The translations under genes were made by a program, and so were the position numbers. Shown here one piece after another: positions 1 to 7,937 of a DNA stretch of 34,738 bases. How positions within the stretch are numbered: position 1 is the stretch's first letter; every line of letters begins with the position of its first letter. The stretch is taken from IMG/VR virus record IMGVR_UViG_3300044798_000277, positions 1-34,738 of that record; one strand, written 5' to 3'. The notes beneath the pieces are model-generated. The model was not told where the DNA came from and did no database searches. It saw nothing but the letters and a program-made list of their open reading frames with translations. This stretch comes from a virus.

Positions 1-375
1 CCATATGCGCTCGCCATTCCCGAGCGCTCCCGCCGTCTCATAGTGCGCGCCTTTGCTAGCCTCGGTCTGAATCAAGGCATCAACAAAGTCGAACATATAC
101 TTATTTTGGATGATCTCGTAAACGTTGCCTACTACACCGAGAAAATTGTATTTCCCCTCCTGGTCTACTCTGAAAGTGCCCCATGCCCCTATAGGCTCAT
201 GCGTATGAGGATGGATCAACTGTATCTTGTCCACCTGCCAATCAAGCCCGGCCTGTTGCATAGCCTCTTCCCATGTCATTGCATGGTCAAGGACTTGTCC
301 AAGGTTATGCCATGCTGCGCGCCTTCCCGCATAAGCGGCCCCTCCATCTCCGAACATCATTAAGTTATGTGACAT
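1..375 (-). CDS. DUF932 / TIGR03299-type phage-plasmid protein, 3' end outside window
   Basis: This is the first 125 codons of a leftward gene that leaves the window at base 1. The start is ATG at 375-373, preceded on the minus strand by AAGGAGGAG with about 7 nt spacing. The translation has the usual N-terminal layout of the DUF932 family: AWHNLG at residues 21-26, WEEAMQQAGLDW near 35-46, VVGNVYEIIQN at 81-91 and YETAGALGNGERIW at 112-125. The family is common in phages and plasmids, and its biochemical role is not firmly known. It is the only leftward gene and is divergent from the late operon, so it probably belongs to the early or replication side. It has its own promoter at 452-479. I am confident of the family; the function stays unassigned. 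Confidence 0.82.
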   Translation of the reverse strand, partial: MSHNLMMFGDGGAAYAGRRAAWHNLGQVLDHAMTWEEAMQQAGLDWQVDKIQLIHPHTHEPIGAWGTFRVDQEGKYNFLGVVGNVYEIIQNKYMFDFVDALIQTEASKGAHYETAGALGNGERIW

Positions 376-451
376 GATACGCTCCTCCTTGGCCCTGCCT
401 GGCCTACGCTCAGGGCTTACGGGCCTAATTCATATTGTTTATCTATCGTCT

Positions 452-474
452 AGTATAAAGGAATACTTTATAGT
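452..474. promoter_or_regulatory. operator-like palindrome over the leftward promoter
   Basis: AGTATAAAG (452-460) and CTTTATAGT (466-474) form an inverted repeat with one mismatch around the 5-bp centre GAATA. It covers the -10 box, the spacer and the first base of the -35 box of the leftward promoter. A dimeric repressor bound here would block RNA polymerase. No repressor gene is in the window, so the regulator is unknown. Confidence 0.45.
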
Positions 475-479
475 GTCAA
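452..479 (-). promoter_or_regulatory. sigma70-like promoter of the DUF932 gene
   Basis: On the minus strand a perfect TTGACA (complement of 474-479) is followed after 16 bp by TATACT (complement of 452-457). The DUF932 start codon lies about 77 bp further on. Both hexamers are near consensus and the spacing is within the normal range, so this is a strong candidate for the leftward transcription start. Confidence 0.7.
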
Positions 480-490
480 GCATGAACCCT

Positions 491-554
491 GCTCACGGTG
501 TGCATTGAATGCATCAATTCTGGCCTATAACGCCTAAATTGCTCAGGGTGTGCA
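491..554. repeat. pair of 14-bp direct repeats 50 bp apart
   Basis: GCTCACGGTGTGCA (491-504) and GCTCAGGGTGTGCA (541-554) differ at one base and start exactly 50 bp apart. Between them lies an ATTGA-ATGCA-TCAAT palindrome. The spacing of nearly five helical turns would put two bound proteins on the same face of the DNA. Function is inferred only from layout. Confidence 0.45.
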
Positions 555-654
555 GGACAATCGCCCCAAAACATCTCCCGATGCCTGTGGATTGGCTCTG
601 ATGCTTGACCCATAAAAAGGCCGATGGATTGTAGGTATCAGCCGCTTCTTGGCT

Positions 655-692
655 AGTTTGATAACTAAGTTAGATAACAAAGTTTGCTAACT
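655..692. repeat. pair of 12-bp direct repeats in an AT-rich stretch
   Basis: AGTTTGATAACT (655-666) and AGTTTGCTAACT (681-692) match at 11 of 12 positions, 26 bp apart. The sequence between them contains GTTAGATAAC, an imperfect palindrome that shares the TAAC element. The arrangement looks like a multi-site protein-binding region. No cognate binding protein is visible here. Confidence 0.4.
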
Positions 693-823
693 ACATAAGC
701 AAAGCTGAAATGTGATTCTCACTCGCGCCGCTCAGCCGGAGGCCGATCAAAGCGAAACAGTGAGGAAATGGCTGAAAAAAGAAGCGTGAGTGAGCATTAC
801 TTACCCTTTTATGGGATAAATCG

Positions 824-855
824 CCTGTAACAGGCTGTAGCTGGGCTTGACAGCC
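824..855. other. two adjacent small hairpins (CCTG-TAA-CAGG, GGCTGT...ACAGCC)
   Basis: CCTG (824-827) pairs with CAGG (831-834) around TAA. GGCTGT (833-838) pairs with ACAGCC (850-855) around an 11-nt loop. The two share bases 833-834, so they are mutually exclusive at the edge. Neither has a T-tract. They could be regulatory structures or chance. Confidence 0.3.
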
Positions 856-875
856 GGGGATGGCTTGTGTATCTA
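847..875 (+). promoter_or_regulatory. possible rightward (late operon) promoter
   Basis: TTGACA at 847-852 is followed after 17 bp by TATCTA at 870-875, which matches the -10 consensus at only three positions. It is the best rightward promoter-like pair upstream of the terminase genes. The -35 overlaps the distal arm of a GGCTGT/ACAGCC hairpin (833-838 with 850-855). Late phage promoters often depend on phage factors, so a weak -10 does not rule it out. Confidence 0.35.
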
Positions 876-1216
876 TAACACGGAGTTCAAAGGCAAGGCC
901 GGGAGCGAAGTCTGAAGCTTAGGTGTTAAGGGTCAAAGGTATTTAACATATTAAAACATTATCGGACATAGCCCTAATATCAAGGGGTTACATGATGCAT
1001 GATGCTCATAAGTGCCGCTCACCGAGGCTGAGTAAGACCCACTCACCCCAGACCCCACCCCCTCCGACCCCCTGGCCCAGCACCCCCGGTGGCCTGACCC
1101 CCAGCGAGCGCGATGATGAGTACCAGTACCTTCCCATCTCTCTCGAATCCCGGTTTCAAAGTATCTCAAGCCCTGTGGGTCGTATCTGCCCGCTGTAGGC
1201 TGAGGAGGTAAATCAG

Positions 1217-1246
1217 ATGGAGCCGATGAATGCCGATAGATCGTGA
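1217..1246 (+). other. nine-codon leader frame with the only good RBS before the small-terminase gene
   Basis: GAGGAGGT (1202-1209) is ideally placed for ATG 1217, which opens a nine-codon frame (MEPMNADRS) ending at TGA 1244-1246. The small-terminase frame starts at ATG 1230, inside this mini-frame and 20 nt from the RBS, and it is closed just upstream by TGA 1227-1229. Either the downstream gene is translated by coupling to this leader, or a one-base indel separates the true N-terminus from the gene body. Confidence 0.4.
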
Positions 1247-1604
1247 TGAGTTCAAGCGTGAGGTGACGGGAGGGTTACGGGATCTGCTCCGTCGGGAGTT
1301 TACGGTGGAGTGGATAGCCAAGCATTTGAGGAGGTTGGTGGAGAAGGCGGAGAATGATTCGACGAGGCTCAACGCGTTGATATTCATCAGCAAGGCTTCC
1401 GGGGAGTACGTAGAGCGGTCGAGCACCACGTTGGAGCTACCGGCGAACGTCTACGTCACGTTGGAGCTGGGGTTGAGCGGGAGGCCGTCCGTAACACATC
1501 AACCCGTGAAGGCCTTATCCGACCAGACAGAGCGCCTTGAGTCCTCACCTGGCGGTGAGGTAGAGGTTGGGGGATCTACCCCTGAGAACCCCGAAGATGA
1601 GTGA
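1230..1604 (+). CDS. putative terminase small subunit
   Basis: This 124-residue protein lies directly before the large terminase and overlaps it by 8 nt (ATGAGTGA). Position is the main argument: the DNA-recognition subunit of the packaging motor normally sits here. The sequence is helical and charged at residues 5-45 (WIAKHLRRLVEKAEN). The stretch DSTRLNALIFISKASGEYVE at about 43-62 has the look of the helix found in many small terminases. The C-terminal third is acidic and Pro/Gly-rich, probably disordered. No clear N-terminal helix-turn-helix can be named. The start lacks its own adjacent RBS. It could be another packaging accessory protein. Confidence 0.55.
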   Translation: MPIDRDEFKREVTGGLRDLLRREFTVEWIAKHLRRLVEKAENDSTRLNALIFISKASGEYVERSSTTLELPANVYVTLELGLSGRPSVTHQPVKALSDQTERLESSPGGEVEVGGSTPENPEDE

Positions 1605-3069
1605 CGTAGGGATTCACTACAAGGCGAGTCCAACGCTGTCGGCCTTCCATCAAAGCAGAGCTTTCTACAGGTTTCTGATCGGCCCGGTCGGGTCGGGCAA
1701 GTCAACGGGGTGTTCGGTGGAGCTGTTCAGGCGGGGTCAGGAGCAGTACCGGGGGCCGGACGGATTGAGGAAGACCCGGTGGGCGGTAAGCAGGAATACG
1801 TACCGGGAGCTTGAAGATACGACCTTGAAGACATGGTTGGACTGGTGGAAGCCCGAGCTCTTCGGGAAGATGAATTACAATGATATGGTGCATATCATCC
1901 GGTACAAGGATGTGGAGATGGAGGTTCTTTTCCGGGCGTTGGACACCCCCAAGGATGTGAAGAAGCTGTTGAGCTTGGAGCTGACCGGGGCGTGGATGAA
2001 CGAAGTGCGGGAGATGCCGAAGAGCATCATCGACGGGGTGGGGGACCGGGTGGGAAGATACCCGCCGGTCCGAGACGGAGGATGCGCATGGAGGGGAGTG
2101 ATAGGAGACAGCAATGCACCGGATACCGATCATTGGATCTACAGAATGGCGGAGGAGGAGAAGCCGACAGGCTGGGATTTCTTCAAGCAGCCGGGGGGAC
2201 TCATTGAAAGAGGGGGGAAGTTCCTCGAAAACCCGCAGGCCGAGAACCTTGAGAACATCGAGCCCCACTATTACCTCTCCCGCATGGCTGGTAAGTCATT
2301 GGATCATATCCGCGTGTATTACTGCGCGCAATACGGGTATGTTCAGGAAGGCAAGCCCGTTATCCCGGAGTACGTCGATGCGCTGCACTGTTCCAACGAG
2401 ATCATCGAGCCGAACCCGAGGCTGATCCTCTACATCGGCTTGGATTTCGGTCTCACCCCGGCGGCGGTATTCGGGCAGAAGATGGCGAACGGCAGGGATG
2501 TTTGGATCGACGAGCTCGTCACCGAAGATATGGGGGCGGTGAACTTCGGGAAGCTCCTCAAGCAGAAGATATTTCGGGAATACCGGAACTTCATGCGCAC
2601 CGATCAAAACCCGCAGGGTGCGGGGATTGTCATCGTCGGGGACCCTGCCGGGGAGCAAAGATCGCAGACCGACGAGAGAACGCCCTTCGAGATCCTGAAT
2701 CATCTCCTCAAGCCTGTGGGCCTGGAGGCGAACAAGGCTTCTACCAACGACTTCACCATCAGACGAGAAGCCATTGCCGTTCCCCTGGGGAGGATCATCG
2801 ACGGCAAGCCGGGGCTGATGATCTCCCCCAAGTGCATAGCGACCAGGAAGGGCTTGCGGGGCGCCTACTGCTACAAGCGCTTGGAGGTATCGGGAGAGGA
2901 GAGGTTCCGGGACGTGCCGGTCAAGAATAAGTATTCGCATCCGGTGGAAGCGGGGGGTTACATGCAACTGGAGATGGGGGAAGGCGATGCCCTCGTGCAT
3001 CAGCCGAGCAATAGGAACCGGACGGTAACGTCGGTTCTCAACAACATGCCGTTGTCGGGGGGGTGGTGA
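1597..3069 (+). CDS. terL: terminase large subunit (ATPase-nuclease)
   Basis: This 490-residue protein packages DNA into the prohead and cuts the concatemer. Walker A is GPVGSGKST at residues 29-37. The Walker B-like segment LELTGAWMNE at about 127-136 ends in the catalytic-type Glu. The C-terminal RNase H-like nuclease carries metal-binding acids at D283 (GLDFGLTP) and D349 (VGDPAGEQ). ATG 1597 is preferred over an upstream TTG (1567) because the homologous part begins at the tryptic-like N-terminus just before the ATPase core and the short overlap with the preceding gene is typical. Length fits P22/Sf6-type large terminases. Its position before the portal fits headful-packaging phages. Confidence 0.94.
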   Translation: MSDVGIHYKASPTLSAFHQSRAFYRFLIGPVGSGKSTGCSVELFRRGQEQYRGPDGLRKTRWAVSRNTYRELEDTTLKTWLDWWKPELFGKMNYNDMVHIIRYKDVEMEVLFRALDTPKDVKKLLSLELTGAWMNEVREMPKSIIDGVGDRVGRYPPVRDGGCAWRGVIGDSNAPDTDHWIYRMAEEEKPTGWDFFKQPGGLIERGGKFLENPQAENLENIEPHYYLSRMAGKSLDHIRVYYCAQYGYVQEGKPVIPEYVDALHCSNEIIEPNPRLILYIGLDFGLTPAAVFGQKMANGRDVWIDELVTEDMGAVNFGKLLKQKIFREYRNFMRTDQNPQGAGIVIVGDPAGEQRSQTDERTPFEILNHLLKPVGLEANKASTNDFTIRREAIAVPLGRIIDGKPGLMISPKCIATRKGLRGAYCYKRLEVSGEERFRDVPVKNKYSHPVEAGGYMQLEMGEGDALVHQPSNRNRTVTSVLNNMPLSGGW

Positions 3070-3070
3070 G

Positions 3071-3286
3071 ATGAAGGATATGTCTAAGATTAAAGGTGTT
3101 ATCTCGACTATCACGGTCGCAAGAGCAAGAGAAGTGATGGCAAATGCTTTTGCCGGAGATCCGTCTTTCAGAGATGTCTATGTTGCCAATATAGCGATGC
3201 TCCTGCATGACAGATATGGCATTACCGATTATGAAAAACGCAACGCCGCAGGAAACGACATTGTGAAGTTAATCTTTGAGTCCTGA
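3071..3286 (+). CDS. small hypothetical protein
   Basis: This 71-residue frame begins one base after the large-terminase stop. The sequence is soluble and mostly helical in character, with VAREVMANAF-like and VYVANIAMLLHDRYG-like amphipathic stretches. No motif is recognised. A second in-frame ATG at 3080 (MSKIKG) has GAAGGA just upstream and may be the true start. Its base composition is slightly more AT-rich than that of its neighbours. Coding is supported by tight packing in the operon; the function is unknown. Confidence 0.6.
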   Translation: MKDMSKIKGVISTITVARAREVMANAFAGDPSFRDVYVANIAMLLHDRYGITDYEKRNAAGNDIVKLIFES

Positions 3287-3297
3287 AGGAAAAGGCT

Positions 3298-3708
3298 ATG
3301 GCTGAGATCACGATCAGCATTACGGGGGAAACGACCGACCTGCGCTTCCAGCAGCTCGTCAAGGCGCTCGGGTTTCAGCTCTGCATAGAAGGCAATCCCG
3401 AGGTCAAGCGCATTCCCATGCCGATGCCCTACTCCGAGAAGAAGCGCGGGTGGCCGAAGGGCAAATCACGCAAGGGTCAGCCTTGCTTGCATCAGATCGG
3501 ACCCGACCCCAGCCGTGTGCCGGAACCTATGAACGGCGTCTTCAAATGGCAGGTTCTATTAAAGAACAAGCATACTCGTGACGTTAAGAACTTTATTATG
3601 GACGGTCGTTCAAAAGATGATGTGGAGAAGCTGGTAATCGAAAGCCTGGGCAAGGACTACGAGATCATGTCCATCGCGCCGGAGGTAGCCAGTGCCGAGC
3701 AAGGCTAA
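3298..3708 (+). CDS. hypothetical protein between terminase and portal
   Basis: This 136-residue protein starts at ATG 3298 behind GAAGGAAAAGG and overlaps the portal gene by 17 nt. Residues 40-60 are basic and flexible (SEKKRGWPKGKSRKGQ), which could contact nucleic acid. The C-terminal half (FKWQVLLKNKHTRDVKNFIM, then SKDDVEKLVIESLGKDYEI) looks like a small alpha/beta domain. I recognise no family. Its place in the packaging module makes a DNA-related or head-assembly role conceivable, but this is not shown. Confidence 0.65.
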   Translation: MAEITISITGETTDLRFQQLVKALGFQLCIEGNPEVKRIPMPMPYSEKKRGWPKGKSRKGQPCLHQIGPDPSRVPEPMNGVFKWQVLLKNKHTRDVKNFIMDGRSKDDVEKLVIESLGKDYEIMSIAPEVASAEQG

Positions 3709-5812
3709 AGGCGGGAAGACCAAAGATCAGGAGTTCCTCGACACCGCCGTCAAACGCCTGAAGAAGTCCGTCGATGCCGATGATTTCAACCGCGTCGCCG
3801 CCATCGAAGACCTGAAATTCCTCAACGGCGACCAGTGGGACGAGGGCGAACGCACACGGCGCAAGCAACGGGGAAGACCTGCGCTGCAGATCAATCTCCT
3901 GCCTCAGTTCGTCGATCAGGTTGTGGGGGATGAAAGACAGAACCGTCCGAGATGCAAGGTCAGACCTGTCAATTCCCAGGCCGATGTCAAGATCGCCAAG
4001 ATACGCGAAGGCATTATCTGGGATGTCGAATACCAGTCAAACGCCGAGGCCATCTACGATTCCGCCTGCGAGATGCAGACCTCCTGCGGCTACGGGGCAT
4101 GGAGGATACTGACCCGCAAGACCGAGGAAAACCCCTTCATTCAGGAAATATACATGGAGGCGGTCAAAAACCCGTTCCTCGTCTATTTCGACCCGAAGTG
4201 CAAGGACGCCGTCAACGCCGACGCGAAGTGGGCTTTCATCCTGAACAAGATGCCGAGGGACGAGTTCGAGGAAGAATACCCCGGCCACGAAATGCCGGGC
4301 GAACCGCTGAAGACCGGCAAGGGCCTGTCCTACGAAGAATGGTACAACGAAGACACGGTTACGGTCGCGGAGTATTTCGTGGTCGAGGAAGAGAAAAAGA
4401 CCGTCTGCCTCATGGACAACGGCGACGTGCTGCCCGAATCCGAAGCCAAGCAGAAGGTGAGCGACTTCAAAAAAGCACAAGAAGCGTTGGCTGCGATGGG
4501 GCCTACCGATCCATCCACCAACGCTCCCCTTGGGGGGCAAAGCCCCAAGGAACCGGAGATCAAGAAGACGGAAGAAACCATCGAACACGTCGTCCGGCAT
4601 TATGTCATCACCTGTCTGGAGATCCTCAAGGGACCCGAAGACTTCCCCGGCAAGTACATCCCGCTCGTCATGGTGAAGGGCAAGGAGCGCAACATCGAGG
4701 GCAAGACGCATATACGCGGCCTCGTGCGCGACGCCAAGGACCCGCAGCGCCTCGTCAATTACTGGGAGACGTCCGGCGCAGAAGTCGTTGCTCTGGCCCC
4801 GAAGTCCCCGTGGATCGGGACAGCCAAGCAATTCGAGGGCTACGAAAACGACTACGCCGCCGCCAACGTCGAGAACTTCCCCTTCCTGAAATACAACCCT
4901 GACCAGGACGCCCCGCCTCCCACGCGGGTCGGCATAGGCGACGTGCCCGTGGCGATCTTCACGCAGACGGCGCGCGCCGAGGAGCATCTGAAGTCCACCG
5001 TGGGCATGTACGGACCCGATCTCGGCCAGCAGGGACCCGAAAGAACGGGTGCGGCCATCAAACTGCGGCAAAAGCCGGGTGACGTGTCCACCTACGCCTT
5101 CATCGACAACCTGTCCAGATCCATCGCGCATTCCGGGCGGATCATCTGCGAGATGATACCGTTCGTGTACGATACCGAGAGGGACGTGCGGCTCCGCAAC
5201 GTGGATGACACCGAGGCATTCGTGCCCGTCAACATGTCTGCGGGGTCCGCCCTCGAAAAGATAAAAAGCAACCCCGAGCGCTACCAGGGCATGAACGCCG
5301 ACGAACTGAAAAGGCAGATACGCGAGAAGGGGACGAGCGCGAAGTACAATGACCTGACCGTCGGGAAGTACAACGTCATCATCACCGTCGGACCTTCCTA
5401 CACGACCGCACGCGAGGAAGCCTCGACCAACATGCTCGCGCTCGTGCAGGCCAATCCGAAGCTCATGCAGATAGCCGGGGATCTCGTCGTGCAGAACATG
5501 GATTTCAAGGACGCCGACGTACTGGCGGACCGCCTGAGAAAGATGCTGCCTCCGGGACTTGCGAAGCCCAAGCCGGGCGAGCCCCCGGCTCCGCCCCTAC
5601 CGCCGCCGCCGCAGATACAGGTGCAGATGGCAAAGCTCCAGAACGAGAAGGTGCGCCTGCAGATCGAGATGGCGAAGCTCCAGGTCGCCAAGCTCAAGCT
5701 GTTGAATGAAGTGCAGAACAGCAAGGGTGAAACACGCAAGGAAGTCTTGAAGATACTGGCCGAGGCGTTCGAGCCCACCGAGCCAGCCCAAGGAGAAGAT
5801 GCAAATGGATGA
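3692..5812 (+). CDS. P22-type portal protein
   Basis: This 706-residue protein should form the dodecameric ring at the capsid vertex through which DNA enters and leaves. The N-terminal part carries the P22-portal pattern: FLNGDQWDE near 48, GRPALQINLLPQFVDQVVGD near 63-82, RQNRPRCKVRPV near 83-94, then NPFLVYFDPKCKDAVNADAKW near 160-180. Length agrees with P22 gp1 (725 residues). The last 80 residues after a proline run (PPAPPLPPPPQ) are a long helix/coiled coil, like the P22 barrel. The start is GTG 3692 with GGAGGT 5 nt upstream. A perfect GC hairpin (4528-4550) lies inside the gene and encodes a variable loop. Confidence 0.94.
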   Translation: MPSKAKGGKTKDQEFLDTAVKRLKKSVDADDFNRVAAIEDLKFLNGDQWDEGERTRRKQRGRPALQINLLPQFVDQVVGDERQNRPRCKVRPVNSQADVKIAKIREGIIWDVEYQSNAEAIYDSACEMQTSCGYGAWRILTRKTEENPFIQEIYMEAVKNPFLVYFDPKCKDAVNADAKWAFILNKMPRDEFEEEYPGHEMPGEPLKTGKGLSYEEWYNEDTVTVAEYFVVEEEKKTVCLMDNGDVLPESEAKQKVSDFKKAQEALAAMGPTDPSTNAPLGGQSPKEPEIKKTEETIEHVVRHYVITCLEILKGPEDFPGKYIPLVMVKGKERNIEGKTHIRGLVRDAKDPQRLVNYWETSGAEVVALAPKSPWIGTAKQFEGYENDYAAANVENFPFLKYNPDQDAPPPTRVGIGDVPVAIFTQTARAEEHLKSTVGMYGPDLGQQGPERTGAAIKLRQKPGDVSTYAFIDNLSRSIAHSGRIICEMIPFVYDTERDVRLRNVDDTEAFVPVNMSAGSALEKIKSNPERYQGMNADELKRQIREKGTSAKYNDLTVGKYNVIITVGPSYTTAREEASTNMLALVQANPKLMQIAGDLVVQNMDFKDADVLADRLRKMLPPGLAKPKPGEPPAPPLPPPPQIQVQMAKLQNEKVRLQIEMAKLQVAKLKLLNEVQNSKGETRKEVLKILAEAFEPTEPAQGEDANG
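4528..4550. other. GC-rich perfect hairpin inside the portal gene
   Basis: CCTTGGGG (4528-4535) pairs perfectly with CCCCAAGG (4543-4550) around the 7-nt loop GGCAAAG. It encodes part of a Pro/Gly-rich loop between conserved portal segments. It resembles the free-standing GC hairpins at 9606-9629 and 11282-11299. It is not placed to terminate transcription usefully and may be a small mobile palindrome tolerated in a loop. Confidence 0.4.
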
Positions 5813-6647
5813 CGTCGTGAATGAGATCACGCCTGGCGTAGAAGGGACATCGCCAACCCCTGAGCCGGTCGCACCGACCGCCGAGCCCGTAAAACCGCCG
5901 GAAGAACCGGGCGCTCCGGCAGCCGAGCCGAAACCCATCGAAGAACCAGGGGGAGCGAAACCCAAAGGCGCGGAAGAACGGATCAGGGAACTCGTTGCCA
6001 AGCAAAGGGAAGCGGAACGCGAACGCGATTACTGGCGCGGCGTGGCTGTAGAGGGCAGACCGACCGGCGAAACGAAGCCCCAGGCTCCTACCCTTATGCA
6101 GCCTCCACAGCCGCCCGACATCAACAAGTTCGAGAATTATCAGGACTACGAAACGGCCAAGGACAAGTACAACGCCGACAACGCGGTCTATACCGTGCTC
6201 GAAAAGCTCCGCATTGAATCGCAGCAGCGTACGCAGCAGCAGATCGATGACGTCTTCAACGAACGCCTCAACAAGGCCGCCGAAGAAGACCCCGAGGTTC
6301 TGGACTTCAAGAGGGACAATACCCTTCCCGTGAGTCCGGCGATGGCAGCCGCCATCAAGGAAAGCGAGAAGGGACCGGAGATCATCCTCTACCTCGGGCG
6401 CAACCGGAAAGAATCCGCCCGGATAGCCAATATGAACCCCTTTGCCGCAGCGAGAGAGATCGGGAAGATTGAGGCCACTTTCCTCAAGCCTCCCCCTCCG
6501 CCACCACCCAAGATCATCAGCCAGGCTCCTGAGCCTATCACCACCGTAGTGCCCAAGGGCACAAAGACGGTAGAGCTTGAGACTCTACCCATGAGCGATT
6601 TTGTGGCGCGTAGGAATAAGGAGCAATTCTCAAAAGGGAGAAAATAA
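5805..6647 (+). CDS. capsid scaffolding protein
   Basis: This 280-residue protein lies between portal and coat, the invariable place of the P22-type scaffold (gp8), which templates procapsid assembly and then leaves. Composition fits. Residues 1-55 are Pro/Glu-rich and disordered, followed by a charged helical middle (EERIRELVAKQREAERERDY, then a Gln-rich helix near 135-150). After a run of seven prolines comes a basic C-terminus ending FVARRNKEQFSKGRK; P22 scaffold also binds coat through a basic C-terminal helix. ATG 5805 is chosen because AAGGAG (5790-5795) stands 9 nt away; ATG 5799 is too close. It overlaps the portal stop by 8 nt. Confidence 0.85.
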   Translation: MDDVVNEITPGVEGTSPTPEPVAPTAEPVKPPEEPGAPAAEPKPIEEPGGAKPKGAEERIRELVAKQREAERERDYWRGVAVEGRPTGETKPQAPTLMQPPQPPDINKFENYQDYETAKDKYNADNAVYTVLEKLRIESQQRTQQQIDDVFNERLNKAAEEDPEVLDFKRDNTLPVSPAMAAAIKESEKGPEIILYLGRNRKESARIANMNPFAAAREIGKIEATFLKPPPPPPPKIISQAPEPITTVVPKGTKTVELETLPMSDFVARRNKEQFSKGRK

Positions 6648-6650
6648 CCC

Positions 6651-7925
6651 ATGCCCAACACACTACTCACCCCTACGATGATAACGAGGGAAGCATTAAG
6701 GGTGCTTCACAACAACCTCGTCTTCGTCAAGGGGGTCAATCGTCAATACTCTGACGAGTTCGCCAAGTCGGGCGCGAAGATCGGATCGACGATCAACGTC
6801 CGCAAGCCGAACAGGTATTTCGTCAGAACCGGACCCGTGATGCAGGTTCAGAACACCACGGAAACGTATGTTCCGTTGTCGCTCACCCGTCAGTGGGGCG
6901 TCGATGTGAACTTCACCTCGGTCGAGCTTACCCTGTCGCTGGACGACTTCTCGAAAAGGATACTCACCCCGGCGATGGCACGGCTCGCTTCACAGATCGA
7001 TTACGAAGGGCTGGCCTTATTCGCCAACGTGTGGAATCAGGTCGGCACGCCCGGATTAACCCCTGGTAGCGCTGGCGGCGCACTTGGCACGCCTACATGG
7101 GTGCCTGTCCCGCAGATTTATCTCAATGCAGGCACATGGCTTGACTCAAATGCCTGCCCACGAGACGAGAACCGGCGCGTCGTGATCGGTCCTGCGGCAA
7201 TGGCGCTCTCCGTTGCCTCCCTGTCCGGCTTGTTCCAGGATCAGGGACTCATCGCAGAGCAGTACAGGAAAGGCGTCATGGGGACGGCCCTCGGCTTCGA
7301 GTTCGCCATGGATCAGAACATCAATATGCTCACGACCGGAACCCGTGCTTTACCGACAGCGGCAACCGTCACCGTAGCCGGGCAGGTAGGCGCAAGCCTG
7401 CTTACGACCGGCTGGGCGGTAGGGGCGACCCTGCGCGCTGGTGAGATATTCTCCATCGCTGGCGTCAATGCCGTCAACCCCGAGAACCAGCAACCCATCG
7501 AAACACAGGTGACGGCAGGTCAGGGCAATCAGTATTTCGTCGTGACCGCCAACTGCGTCGCGGATGCAGCCACGAACATGACCATACCCATCGCGCCATC
7601 CATCGTGGTGACAGGCGCGGCTGTGGCAAACGGCACCGTGACCAATTCACCGGCGGCAGGCGCTCTCCTCACCCTGCTCTCGGGGGCGGCTTCCACCGCG
7701 TTCCCGGTCCAGTTGGCCTACCACCAGGATGCCTTTACCCTCGGCACCGCCGATCTGGAGATGCCCAACGGCGTAGACTTTGCAGCGCGTGAATCTTACG
7801 ACGGCATCTCGATACGGATCGTCAGAGCGTTCGATATTCTCAACGACCAGTTCCCCTGCCGCATCGACGTTCTCGGCGGATGGGCAACCCTGCGGCCTGA
7901 ACTCGCTTGCAGGATTGCAGGATAA
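6651..7925 (+). CDS. major capsid (coat) protein, P22 gp5-like with I-domain
   Basis: This 424-residue coat protein of the HK97 fold belongs to the P22 coat family. The N-terminus (TREALRVLHNNLVFVKGVNR, then GSTINVRKPNRYFVRTG) is typical of the family. The middle segment ATVTVAGQVG...LRAGEIFSIAGVNAV...YFVVTA at about residues 237-305 corresponds to the inserted telokin-like I-domain of P22 coat, which stabilises the monomer. Length matches P22 gp5 (430). It starts 3 nt after the scaffold stop behind GGGAGAAA and is followed by a virion-type beta protein. Hundreds of copies should form the T=7 shell. Confidence 0.92.
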   Translation: MPNTLLTPTMITREALRVLHNNLVFVKGVNRQYSDEFAKSGAKIGSTINVRKPNRYFVRTGPVMQVQNTTETYVPLSLTRQWGVDVNFTSVELTLSLDDFSKRILTPAMARLASQIDYEGLALFANVWNQVGTPGLTPGSAGGALGTPTWVPVPQIYLNAGTWLDSNACPRDENRRVVIGPAAMALSVASLSGLFQDQGLIAEQYRKGVMGTALGFEFAMDQNINMLTTGTRALPTAATVTVAGQVGASLLTTGWAVGATLRAGEIFSIAGVNAVNPENQQPIETQVTAGQGNQYFVVTANCVADAATNMTIPIAPSIVVTGAAVANGTVTNSPAAGALLTLLSGAASTAFPVQLAYHQDAFTLGTADLEMPNGVDFAARESYDGISIRIVRAFDILNDQFPCRIDVLGGWATLRPELACRIAG

Positions 7926-7937
7926 AGGAGGCCCAAT

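Larger units (their letters stand above)
376..1229. other. intergenic control region between divergent transcription units
   Basis: About 850 bp separate the leftward DUF932 gene from the rightward late genes. I see the leftward promoter and palindrome (452-479), two pairs of near-identical direct repeats (491-554 and 655-692), hairpin-forming sequence at 824-855 and a possible rightward promoter at 847-875. The only longer open frame (992-1198, 68 codons, proline-rich) has no recognisable domain and is not accepted as a gene. Small frames at 712-789 and 768-830 are too short to support. No tRNA was recognised. Confidence 0.6.

Noticed and set aside
43-363. 106-codon open frame on the plus strand
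   Set aside because: It is the antisense of the DUF932 gene, whose minus-strand translation has clear family motifs, RBS and promoter.
992-1198. 68-codon frame on the plus strand, proline-rich
   Set aside because: Low-complexity sequence with no domain; an open frame of similar size lies on the opposite strand (951-1169). Nothing supports coding beyond the open frame.
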